The notes beneath the pieces are model-generated. The model was not told the origin of the DNA and ran no database searches. It saw only the letters and a program-made list of their open reading frames with translations. A DNA stretch of 13,042 bases from an uncultured Lachnospiraceae bacterium (GTDB lineage: Bacteria > Bacillota > Clostridia > Lachnospirales > Lachnospiraceae): assembly GCA_947628025.1 (NCBI GenBank), contig CANQYH010000064.1, forward strand, positions 1 through 13,042, written 5' to 3'. Positions 1-7,120 of this stretch are shown here, one piece after another. The stretch's first letter is position 1; each line of letters opens with the position of its first letter. The translations under genes and the position numbers were made by a program.

Positions 1-1
1 C

Positions 2-205
2 GACATCGCGAAGCTGAACTTCGAATACATCACCTACGCGACCCCCAACAAAGGCGCATTTGACCTGCTGGACGAGGAACTGCAGAACAACAAGGCCGTC
101 TTCCCCGACATCGAGTCCCTGCAGAACTGCGAGGTCTTCCGCTACTTAGGGGACGAGGCGGACCAGATGTATAACGAGATGTGGAAAGAGGTCAAGTCGA
201 GGTAA
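2..205 (+). CDS. potD: PotD-like spermidine/putrescine ABC transporter substrate-binding protein, C-terminal fragment
   Basis: Only the last 67 codons are in the window; the 5' part lies off the left edge. The frame runs open from the first bases to a TAA stop. The translated tail reads ITYATPNKGAFDLLDEE, then NNKAVFPDIESLQNCEVFRY and ends MWKEVKSR. This is the typical C-terminus of bacterial PotD/PotF extracellular solute-binding proteins: a 'YATPN..A..LL' stretch, a 'PD.E.L..CEVF..LG' stretch, and a final helix with 'YNEMWKEVK'. The family captures polyamines outside the membrane for the PotABC importer. Whether it prefers spermidine or putrescine cannot be judged from the tail. It points towards the accessory block and is followed by its own terminator. 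Codon use is rich in G/C third positions, unlike the nuclease gene that follows. Confidence 0.85.
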   Translation, partial: DIAKLNFEYITYATPNKGAFDLLDEELQNNKAVFPDIESLQNCEVFRYLGDEADQMYNEMWKEVKSR

Positions 206-231
206 TCTCAAGATAAACTCAACCCAGCCAT

Positions 232-289
232 AAAAACCGCCCGCGGCGGCAGCGACAGACACAGGTTATCGCTGCCGCCGTGGTTTTTT
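232..289 (+). terminator. Rho-independent terminator after the potD-like gene
   Basis: A perfect 12-bp stem, CGGCGGCAGCGA (244-255) with TCGCTGCCGCCG (269-280), closes a 13-nt loop. It extends outward through CC/GG and the flanking A-tract/T-tract and is followed by TGGTTTTTT. It lies 27 nt after the potD stop and ends that transcript. The A-run before the left arm could let it act weakly in the other direction too. Confidence 0.9.
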
Positions 290-332
290 AATGAACGCTT
301 TTTACTTTCGTCATTGCTTTCTGTCTCTTATT

Positions 333-357
333 AGTGCCACAAGTGCGGCACTTTTTT
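333..357 (+). terminator. Second plus-strand rho-independent terminator, abutting the nuclease gene stop codon
   Basis: The stem is AGTGCC (333-338) and GGCACT (347-352), followed by six T's at 352-357. The T-run overlaps the stop codon of the minus-strand nuclease gene (356-358). The T-tract is on the plus strand only, so it would stop any readthrough from potD before it runs antisense into the nuclease gene. The minus-strand nuclease transcript could also end in this hairpin, but there is no U-tract after it in that direction. Confidence 0.65.
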
Positions 358-1441
358 ACCGCTGATCCAGTTCTTTCTCAATCTCCTCAACAGACGGCAA
401 ACTGCTCTTGAATTCCTCAGGCAAAGCATGGGCAATCTGATTTTTCCATTCTGCTACACCTATAGGATTTTGGTACCCCGCAAGAGAATATTCAACAACA
501 GTCTTGTTCTTCCCTTTGACAAGAAGCAAACCAATCGTTGGCTTATCATCTGGATGACGTAATATGTCATCTACCACATTCTGATACATATTCAATTGGC
601 CGATAAAGCCCGGCTCAAAATCACAGGCTTTCAGCTCAATCACCACATAGCAACGCAATTTCAGATGATAGAACAGCAAGTCAATATAAAAATCCTGATC
701 GCCAACCTCCATGTGAACTTGCCGCCCTACAAAAGCGAAGCCCTGACCAAGTTCCAAAAGGAAATTCTGAATATGCTCTGTCAACTGTCTCTCTATCTCC
801 GCCTCGCGCCTGGGCATATCTGTGCCTAAAAAGTCAAATAAGTATGGGTCTTTGAAAACCTGATTTGCCATATCCGAATCTGCTGGAGGCAATGCGACAG
901 TAAAATTGTTTACGCTCTTACCGCTTCGCTCCATCAACCTATTTTGAATCTGAAATTCTAGGACATTGCTGCTCCAACCATTCTCTATAACCTTTTGCGC
1001 ATACCAAATGCGGCTCTCCTGAGTATCCAGTTTGTCCATCAGCGCCCGATTTGTTCTCCACGGAATTTGTGCCACAACCTGTTGCACAAATTCGTAATCA
1101 GGCCAGCACTCCGCGAATTTCCGCATATACTTGATATTTCGAGGAGAAAAACCGGACATTTCTGGAAACGCTTCTTTCAAATCCTTTGCCATCCGATCAA
1201 TAACCTTTGCTCCCCAACCCTCTGCCTGCTGCTTGTCCAGAATAGCTTTTCCAATCGTCCAATAGAGACAGATCATACTGGAATTGGCATTCAAAACAAC
1301 TGATAACCGTCTTGTCTGGATTTGTGCTTTGATTTCTTCTATAAATTTCATATAACTATCGCTCATTTCTGACAAATTTGGAGCAACAGGAAATATTACT
1401 CCATCTTTATTCTTTCCCATACGCTTTCTATTATCCAACAT
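356..1441 (-). CDS. DUF1016 / PD-(D/E)XK nuclease-domain protein (YhcG family)
   Basis: The 361-residue product has the two-part layout of the YhcG family. The N-terminal DUF1016 helical domain carries a LYWTIGKAILDKQ stretch, a GWGAKVIDRMAKDLKEAFP stretch and GFSPRNIKYMRKFAE. The C-terminal PD-(D/E)XK nuclease fold carries D254 (FYIDLLFYH), then E269 and K271 (CYVVIELKACDF), a GQLNMYQNVVDD helix and PTIGLLLVK. All core catalytic residues are present, so it looks like an active nuclease. The family is widespread in accessory DNA and defence-rich regions, and its substrate is not settled. Start choice: ATG at 1441 has GAGGTG just upstream and GGAGG further out. An in-frame TTG at 1462 would add seven residues but has no spaced ribosome site. 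A TTGACA -35-like box lies at 1528-1533 without a convincing -10. The gene is visibly more A/T-rich than ppk1 and potD, suggesting separate acquisition. Confidence 0.85.
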   Translation of the reverse strand: MLDNRKRMGKNKDGVIFPVAPNLSEMSDSYMKFIEEIKAQIQTRRLSVVLNANSSMICLYWTIGKAILDKQQAEGWGAKVIDRMAKDLKEAFPEMSGFSPRNIKYMRKFAECWPDYEFVQQVVAQIPWRTNRALMDKLDTQESRIWYAQKVIENGWSSNVLEFQIQNRLMERSGKSVNNFTVALPPADSDMANQVFKDPYLFDFLGTDMPRREAEIERQLTEHIQNFLLELGQGFAFVGRQVHMEVGDQDFYIDLLFYHLKLRCYVVIELKACDFEPGFIGQLNMYQNVVDDILRHPDDKPTIGLLLVKGKNKTVVEYSLAGYQNPIGVAEWKNQIAHALPEEFKSSLPSVEEIEKELDQR

Positions 1442-1457
1442 ATTCACCTCATTTTCC

Positions 1458-1499
1458 TCCAAACCTCACATAGAAAAGCCTTCCAATGTGAGGTTTGGA
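1458..1499 (-). promoter_or_regulatory. Perfect 14-bp inverted repeat at the nuclease gene's ribosome binding site
   Basis: TCCAAACCTCACAT (1458-1471) and ATGTGAGGTTTGGA (1486-1499) are exact inverted copies separated by 14 nt. In the nuclease mRNA the inner arm ends in TTTGGA and runs straight into the GGAGG upstream of the ATG, so the hairpin would partly occlude a ribosome site. As DNA, the 42-bp dyad could equally be an operator for a dimeric repressor. No terminator T-run follows, so it is not a terminator for the array. Which role applies cannot be decided from sequence. Confidence 0.6.
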
Positions 1500-1554
1500 C
1501 ATAAGAATCATGTTAAGACCTGCACCGTGTCAAGAATAACGGCCACATTCTGCA

Positions 1555-2802
1555 TTTTCAATCCACGAGACACTCGCGTGCCTCGACTTCTTTCCATCTG
1601 ATAACTATTTTTAGAACGATAATTTTCAATCCACGAGGCACTCGCGTGCCTCGACCCACTCTCTTATGTTCCATCAGCTCCTCTTTCAATTTTCAATCCA
1701 CGAGGCACTCACGTGCCTCGACTGCTTGCTTTCATGAAGTCCCGCGCCCACTCCACTTTTCAATCCACGAGGCACTCACGTGCCTCGACTGTCGCTGCTT
1801 TTCGCAGTATATAACGGCAGCAGTTTTCAATCCACGAGGCACTCGCGTGCCTCGACTATAGCTATTGCTTTTCTCCTACGTATTTTAAGCTTTTCAATCC
1901 ACGAGGCACTCGCGTGCCTCGACCTCCGCTTACTTCCACAAGCCTTGCTTGTGTGCCGTTTTCAATCCACGAGGCACTCGCGTGCCTCGACTGACATTCA
2001 CCATGGATGATATTTTCTAGTCCAAGTTTTCAATCCACGAGGCACTCGCGTGCCTCGACGGAGCTACACCTTATATATCACTCAATATTCGGAAGATTTT
2101 CAATCCACGAGGCACTCGCGTGCCTCGACGGGCTGATCTCTTTTTAGAAAAATCCATCTTCAAGGTTTTCAATCCACGAGGCACTCGCGTGCCTCGACAG
2201 CCACAGAATGGGTTAATACCATATCAAACATTTTTCAATCCACGAGGCACTCGCGTGCCTCGACGAGCTATAACAGGGAATCCCCTTTTTCTGATAATTT
2301 TTCAATCCACGAGGCACTCGCGTGCCTCGACTTTCTCGTGGGCCAAAACACCATAATTTGCAAATTTTTCAATCCACGAGGCACTCGCGTGCCTCGACCA
2401 AGACAAAAAGCACTCGGAAAAGTAACATAGATTTTTCAATCCACGAGGCACTCGCGTGCCTCGACATATGCGGTATTCCATCCCTTGCGTAAATGGAGTT
2501 TTTCAATCCACGAGGCACTCGCGTGCCTCGACCCGTAACCCATATAAGCTTACTATGTTCATTGGTTTTTCAATCCACGAGGCACTCGCGTGCCTCGACG
2601 ACAACAGAAGCGGCAATAGATTCTTTGAGCGATTTTCAATCCACGAGGCACTCGCGTGCCTCGACGACATGAACAATTATGAAATACTCAATTCTTCAGA
2701 TTTTTCAATCCACGAGGCACTCGCGTGCCTCGACCGATTCAGCTTATCAAGGATATGCGCGACAAACTGTTTTCAATCCACGAGGCACTCGCGTGCCTCG
2801 AC
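1555..2802 (-). CRISPR. Type I-C CRISPR array, 19 repeats and 18 spacers, transcribed on the minus strand
   Basis: Nineteen 33-bp repeats start at 1555, 1623, 1690, 1757, 1824, 1891, 1959, 2027, 2097, 2166, 2232, 2299, 2366, 2433, 2500, 2567, 2633, 2702 and 2770. Spacers are 33-37 nt, mostly 34. On the minus strand the repeat is GT, then an 8-bp stem CGAGGCAC / GTGCCTCG around a GCGA loop, then TGGATTGAAAA, the type I-C signature that Cas5d cleaves to leave an 11-nt handle. Orientation follows from this handle and from the cas2-side leader, so the newest spacers are near 2770 and the oldest near 1555. Fitting this, sequence drift is confined to the low-coordinate end. Repeat 1 has GAGACAC for GAGGCAC (still pairable by G-U), and repeats 3 and 4 have CTCACG for CTCGCG, a loop change that leaves the stem intact. 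No spacer shows an obvious match inside this window. Confidence 0.98.
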
Positions 2803-2973
2803 CGCAAACATGCACAAATATCTTTAAAGATACTCTTGCATATATGCGCAAAAACACTAATACATATCCGTCAAATCATTTTATACCCAGCATCACTCTC
2901 GCATTTCCATTACTTTCTTTTACGATTTTCGGTGCGAATCTTCCGGCATTTTTGTGAGAGCTTCACACTCGCA
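2803..2973 (-). promoter_or_regulatory. CRISPR leader between cas2 and the first repeat
   Basis: This 171-nt A/T-rich non-coding stretch lies between the cas2 stop and the leader-proximal repeat, where new spacers would be inserted and the pre-crRNA promoter is expected. It contains a perfect 14-bp palindrome TATCTTTAAAGATA (2819-2832) starting 16 bp from the first repeat, a GCATATATGC palindrome (2838-2847), a TTGACG box (2869-2874) and a TATAAAAT box (2878-2885). The last two are not spaced as one sigma-A promoter, so no single promoter can be called. At the cas2 end, GTGCGA (2932-2937) and TCGCAC (2969-2974) form a stem around a weaker inner hairpin. Confidence 0.7.
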
Positions 2974-3264
2974 CTATAAAATCATCGGCTCAGTTACATC
3001 AAATCCCGGTTTCGCGCCGATATGCTCCACCTTATTTTTGTAGTTATTTCCCAGATAATAAAACCGCAGGCTGTCTTTCTCCTTATCGATCAAGTCTTCC
3101 AGGATCGCTTTTACTTCTCTGCACTTGGCGGCATCCATCTGACATTCAAATACAGAATTTTGCACCCGCTGCCCATAATTCACACATTGCTTAGCAACCT
3201 TTCGCAGCCGGCTTTTTCCGGCGGCAGTCTCCGTATTTACATCGTATGTAATCAATACCAGCAT
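2974..3264 (-). CDS. cas2: CRISPR-associated endoribonuclease/integration subunit Cas2 (type I-C)
   Basis: The 96-residue product is of normal length for Cas2. It begins MLVLITYDVNTET, giving the conserved first beta strand and Asp8 of the Cas2 ferredoxin-like fold. It continues with KVAKQCVNYGQRVQNSVFEC, the hallmark second strand of the I-C subfamily, and ends with RFYYLGNNYKNKVEHIG and a short tail. With Cas1 it forms the spacer integrase. It is last in the cas operon and abuts the leader. The start is ATG at 3264, preceded by a GAGGGAAAGAC purine run. The gap to cas1 is 85 nt, whereas the other junctions downstream of cas5 overlap. Confidence 0.95.
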   Translation of the reverse strand: MLVLITYDVNTETAAGKSRLRKVAKQCVNYGQRVQNSVFECQMDAAKCREVKAILEDLIDKEKDSLRFYYLGNNYKNKVEHIGAKPGFDVTEPMIL

Positions 3265-3349
3265 GTCTTTCCCTCGTCCCTTCCCTGAACCATCCGTATT
3301 GCTCCCTCCGAACTTAACCTTTTCTCCGGCAGCTGTTCGTCCATCCAGG

Positions 3350-4312
3350 TTATTTCCAGAAAAACGGCGGATATTCCTCCAGATCGCCGCGGATGTATCT
3401 CGCTAAAAGCATCGCCTGAACATGCGGAACCATTCCCCATTCCACTTTTTCATCCAGGAACGGGTGCCGGATTACCTCCTGTTTCTTCTGCTGCCACTGG
3501 GTCAGAAAAACTTTTCTCGCATCATCGCTCATAAAAACGGCTCCGTTCTCTTTTTGAATAAATCCATCCGCGCCGATCATTTTTTTATTGATCATCGTCA
3601 GGACAAAACGGTCCGCCATAACGCTTCGCAATTCTTCCGACAGATCAAGCGCCAGCGATATCCTCCCAGGACGATCCGTATGGAAAAAGCCCGCATAGGG
3701 ATCCAGGCCCACGGATTCCAGGCTTCCGGCGCACATACCCGCCAAAAGCGTATATGCAAACGAAAGCATGGCGTTTACAGGATCAAGCGGCGGCCTGCGG
3801 CTCCGTTTCTGAAAAGAAAATGTTTCTTTCTGCTGAAGGATCAGATCATCAAATACAGAAAAATACGTAGAAGCAGCTTCTCCTTCCAATCCCAAAAGCT
3901 GGGCCGCATCCGCACAATCCCGTATTTTTGTCAATGCGCCCGACAGATACTGCGATTTTTGCTTCAGTTTCTCCGTGTCCAGCCTCAATGGATAATCACG
4001 GCAGGCCCGCTCCAATACCCACTTCGCATTATACACTTTCCCAAGTATGCAGTTTTTGGCTATTCCAAGACTTCTGTCCGCATCCATGGCAATCCGGTAC
4101 TGCTCTTTCCGGAGCAAAATGTTGCCGCGTACCTCTCCGGATACCCTGGCCAGGAATCTTCCGCTGCCCGACAGAAAAGTAAGGCTGATATCTCTGGCCG
4201 CGCACGCCGCCATCAGTGCCGGGCTGGCTCCTGTATAGCCAAACGTAACAATGGCTTCCAGATTATGCAGCGGCACACGGCCGGCCTCTTCCTCGCTCTG
4301 GTACAAAATCAA
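3350..4312 (-). CDS. cas1: CRISPR integrase Cas1 (type I-C), N-terminally truncated, TTG start
   Basis: Cas1 is the metal-dependent integrase that inserts spacers. Visible family landmarks are GRVPLHNLEAIVTFGYTGAS, LSGSGRFLARVSG, the catalytic Glu in LLGLEGEAASTYF (about E143), His in GLDPYAGFFHTDRPG (about H211), Asp in LALDLSEELR (about D223), and the C-terminal EEYPPFFWK. The frame is 320 residues against roughly 340 for the family. The usual beginning, a LxNTLYVT-type strand followed by YLSLDGENVVV, is absent. Translation most likely starts at TTG 4310-4312, four nt after a GGAGG that lies within the last cas7 codons, and this TTG overlaps the cas7 TGA stop. Upstream, the frame is closed by a stop only eight codons before the TTG, so no longer form is encoded. 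All active-site residues remain. Whether the fold survives loss of its first strands is unclear. Confidence 0.92.
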   Translation of the reverse strand: MILYQSEEEAGRVPLHNLEAIVTFGYTGASPALMAACAARDISLTFLSGSGRFLARVSGEVRGNILLRKEQYRIAMDADRSLGIAKNCILGKVYNAKWVLERACRDYPLRLDTEKLKQKSQYLSGALTKIRDCADAAQLLGLEGEAASTYFSVFDDLILQQKETFSFQKRSRRPPLDPVNAMLSFAYTLLAGMCAGSLESVGLDPYAGFFHTDRPGRISLALDLSEELRSVMADRFVLTMINKKMIGADGFIQKENGAVFMSDDARKVFLTQWQQKKQEVIRHPFLDEKVEWGMVPHVQAMLLARYIRGDLEEYPPFFWK

Positions 4313-5154
4313 TATACCTCCGGCGCGGCGCAGTCAAGTTTTTCCAATTCCACCGTATAATCTTCAAATGATTTCGGCCTCTCCACATTCGGCGTGATCC
4401 GGACGCTCCTGTGGATCTTCGCGGTGGAGACCGCCGGCGTTTTCTCCTTATGCTGCCACCAGTATACCTGATTTACCTCCATACTGCCCTCCGGCCTCGC
4501 GGACGAAGCGTCATTTTCAAAAAGCGTTTTCAGCGCCTCTTTCAGTTTCCCGGCATCCTCCTGGGAAAATCCGGTTTTCTCGGCCAGCTGCACATTCACG
4601 CTTCCTTTGATCACATACAGCCCATACCCGATCCGGTGCTTCGTTCCCATCGTGTCCGACGCTTTGCCCTCCTTCGATTCGCTGTTCACGCTCTTCGTGA
4701 TCTGCATACTGATAACGTCCACCGGGGACACGCTGACCGCCTGATGGATCGAAACCGGTCCGCGGATGCCCAGCGATACCTCTGTCCCCTTAAAAGCGAA
4801 CACCTGGCCGAACATCCTGACATCGATCCATTTCTCGCAGGCGATCCTGACACACTTGTCCTTATTGGCTTTCTTGCCGAGCTTGATCTCCGCCTCCAGC
4901 TCCTTGCAATGCTCCGCTCTCTCATGCAGGCTGCCGTACCCATCGTCCGTCCTGCCGTCCGACTGTACAAAAACACATTCCCCCATATCCTGCAGCCGGT
5001 TCCGGATCTTTCTCTTAATGCACACATCCGAAATTTCGCCGTGTCCGTCGAAATTCTCCCGAGGCCGGTTGCCATTCAGCGGATCTCCATTCGGATTCGC
5101 GTTTGTCGCCGATACCAACACTACAAAATCAATCTTCCCTTTCAATTCACTCAT
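4309..5154 (-). CDS. cas7: Type I-C Cascade backbone protein Cas7 (Csd2)
   Basis: The 281-residue product polymerises along crRNA to form the Cascade backbone. It opens MSELKGKIDFVVLVSATNAN, then PNGDPLNGNRPRENFDG, the RAMP-like first strand and the glycine/asparagine-rich loop typical of Csd2. It continues with GEISDVCIKRKIRNRLQDMG, VRMFGQVFAFKGTEVSLGIR, GPVSIHQAVSVSPVDVISMQ, ITKSVNSESKEG and FENDASSARPEGSMEV. Start choice: ATG at 5154 sits 9 nt after AAGGAGG and gives the usual MSEL start. The in-frame ATG at 5160 is only 3 nt from the same site. It overlaps the cas8c stop by 8 nt, so it is translationally coupled. The C-terminal tail (ELEKLDCAAPEVY) ends slightly short of, and unlike, many homologues, and it forms the junction where cas4 would be expected. 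Confidence 0.95.
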   Translation of the reverse strand: MSELKGKIDFVVLVSATNANPNGDPLNGNRPRENFDGHGEISDVCIKRKIRNRLQDMGECVFVQSDGRTDDGYGSLHERAEHCKELEAEIKLGKKANKDKCVRIACEKWIDVRMFGQVFAFKGTEVSLGIRGPVSIHQAVSVSPVDVISMQITKSVNSESKEGKASDTMGTKHRIGYGLYVIKGSVNVQLAEKTGFSQEDAGKLKEALKTLFENDASSARPEGSMEVNQVYWWQHKEKTPAVSTAKIHRSVRITPNVERPKSFEDYTVELEKLDCAAPEVY

Positions 5155-7120
5155 CTTCATTTACCTCCTTCTGGTTTCTGAACGCATAGGCCTGATTATG
5201 GAACCCAAGCAGATACAGTCCGTTCAACGCGTCATTTTTTTCAAAATCACCCTCTTCAAATTTCCAGCAAAGCTTATCGATCAGATGCTCATACCGCAGC
5301 CGCTCCGCAACCGGCAGCTTCAATACATACGGCTCGATCCTCTCCTCCAGAATCTGCCAGGTCCTGAACGGCTGCTGGGAAAACGCGTTCATGAACCTCT
5401 TTGCATTTGTTTCCCGGACCTCGTTTATGTCCTGCGCCCGATACTCGATCCGATCCGCTACCGCCAAAAGCCTCCCGTACAGATAGTTTCTGTCGCAGCT
5501 CTTTTCATTCAGCGCCACTGACCACACCTCCTTATCCTTTCTCTCTATGGATTTCTTTTTTACCAATGAACAGGCCAGCGCAAGCACCTGCTCCCATACC
5601 ATACTGCTCTCAAACGAGACCGGAGACGAGGCTCTCCGTACCGCCAGATCAACCATATCCTGCGGGACCGAACGTCCCAGGATGATGCAGGGGAGAAGCC
5701 GCTTGCATACCTCCGCCTGCATCTTCTCGCTGGCGCCTTTTAGTATCAAAAAACCTCGTTCTTCCGTACCATACAAAAGAGCGGCGATCTCCTTTACGCT
5801 CACCACGCCTGAGTACCGATAAAACCGGCTGTTTTTATATTTTACCTGTATCCATCCGCAGCCGCTGTGCCAGGCTTTCAGATTCGTCAGGTATACGCTG
5901 GCGGCCAGATTCTGATATTCCACGATCGACAACCGGCCCGAAGTCGCGGAATCCAGCGCTATGACAGTCAAATGGGTCAGCTCGCTCAGTTTCGTTTTAT
6001 AACCCTCTATCGCCGCCAGAAATCTCGCCGCTGACTTGGGATCCGGTCCCAGGTATTCCGCTTCCGCCCTCTCTTTCCGCTCATCCAGTTCCTCGGATGT
6101 CTCATCGTCCTCCCATCCCTCATACTCATCACAGATCGTGTCAGTATCCTGGCTCCAGTCCGGCAGCGCTGTTCCATCGGACGCCCAGGCAGCGACCGTC
6201 AGTCCATTCCAATCACGGCCCTGCTTCCGGATAATCCACTTCAGAGCATTATGAACTTTCTGCGAATCTTCATATCCGATAGCGAACGCTTCTTCTCTAT
6301 TCGCAAACCGGCCGAGAAATGTAAAATTCGTCTCGTCATTGGCAGAGACCAGCTTGGAACCGTCCCCCTCGTTTCGGATCTTCTTCGGATGAAGATAGGC
6401 AAGCGCCGTCTCCTCCCCAGTCAGATAAGACAGACCTTTTTTTCCAAAAACGCTCCGCGTATATGCAATATACGCATCCTGCAGGGATTGGTCCCGCCAA
6501 CACTCATCCGGCACATAATACTCCCTGTCCAAAAGGACGTTTCTGTCCGGATCCCGCTCCGACTCCACCCTGAATCTGACAAACGCGTCCGTCTGCGGAA
6601 TGATCTTCTGAATCTTTTCTTTCGGAGAAACCATCCCATTTTCATCGGCCGTCAATACTTTCTGTTCGATCAGATCCCGGATCAGCCGGCCCTTTTCCAG
6701 ATATCTGCGAACCGCTCTGACTTTCTCATGAGAAAAGTCGGATTCATCCCAGCGCCTCAGTCCGTCCATATACAGCTGATGGTTTTTCGAAAAATCCTTT
6801 CCATTCTTCCCGTCTATGAACGTATGATAATCTCCCGCCAGGTATTTCAGATTATCGCACAGAGGATGCGGCTCCGCCCCGGCCGTCCGCGAAGCGGACT
6901 TCTCCGTTACCGGGATAACCGTCAGTTTATCTTCCTCCGCCACCCGTTCCGCACCCAGGAAATTCCCGTCTGCATCGACAGTCACTGTAATCTGGGCAGC
7001 CACGGTCGTGTGAAAGACCGGCAGCAGGATCAAAGGCTCTCCGAACCGGCCGCGCTCCGCTTTTCCGGCTAATTCCCGGTTTCTCTCATACAGGTCGTAC
7101 AACTCACCGATCCAATTCAC
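5147..7120 (-). CDS. cas8c: Type I-C Cascade large subunit Cas8c (Csd1)
   Basis: The 657-residue product is placed between cas5 and cas7 exactly where type I-C carries its large subunit, which recognises the PAM and recruits Cas3. Recognisable Csd1 features are the N-terminal IGELYDLYERNRELAG and PVFHTTVAAQITVTVDADGN, then HPLCDNLKYLAGDY, the middle FTFLGRFANREEAFAIGYE, ALKWIIRKQGRDWNG, SATSGRLSIVEYQNLAAS, and the C-terminal YLYGRLLAVADRIEYRAQDI, NAFSQQPFRTW and NGLYLLGFHNQ. An acidic stretch (CDEYEGWEDDETSEELDE) lies near the centre. The start is GTG at 7118-7120, overlapping the cas5 stop as GTGA, with GGGAGGT upstream, so expression is coupled to cas5. In some type I-C systems an internal start in cas8c also yields Cas11. 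One may exist here, but I cannot point to it with confidence. Confidence 0.94.
   Translation of the reverse strand: MNWIGELYDLYERNRELAGKAERGRFGEPLILLPVFHTTVAAQITVTVDADGNFLGAERVAEEDKLTVIPVTEKSASRTAGAEPHPLCDNLKYLAGDYHTFIDGKNGKDFSKNHQLYMDGLRRWDESDFSHEKVRAVRRYLEKGRLIRDLIEQKVLTADENGMVSPKEKIQKIIPQTDAFVRFRVESERDPDRNVLLDREYYVPDECWRDQSLQDAYIAYTRSVFGKKGLSYLTGEETALAYLHPKKIRNEGDGSKLVSANDETNFTFLGRFANREEAFAIGYEDSQKVHNALKWIIRKQGRDWNGLTVAAWASDGTALPDWSQDTDTICDEYEGWEDDETSEELDERKERAEAEYLGPDPKSAARFLAAIEGYKTKLSELTHLTVIALDSATSGRLSIVEYQNLAASVYLTNLKAWHSGCGWIQVKYKNSRFYRYSGVVSVKEIAALLYGTEERGFLILKGASEKMQAEVCKRLLPCIILGRSVPQDMVDLAVRRASSPVSFESSMVWEQVLALACSLVKKKSIERKDKEVWSVALNEKSCDRNYLYGRLLAVADRIEYRAQDINEVRETNAKRFMNAFSQQPFRTWQILEERIEPYVLKLPVAERLRYEHLIDKLCWKFEEGDFEKNDALNGLYLLGFHNQAYAFRNQKEVNEDE

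Noticed and set aside
1646..2979. Several plus-strand frames of 71-123 codons through the CRISPR array.
   Set aside because: They are artefacts of the 33-bp repeat being translated again and again (FSIHEALACLD, FNPRGTRVPR, FQSTRHSRAS) and have no coding character outside it.
3252..3440. A 62-codon minus-strand frame spanning the cas1-cas2 gap, considered as a remnant of a lost gene.
   Set aside because: It overlaps the real cas1 3' end in another frame, has no recognisable motif and reads into cas2; most likely chance.
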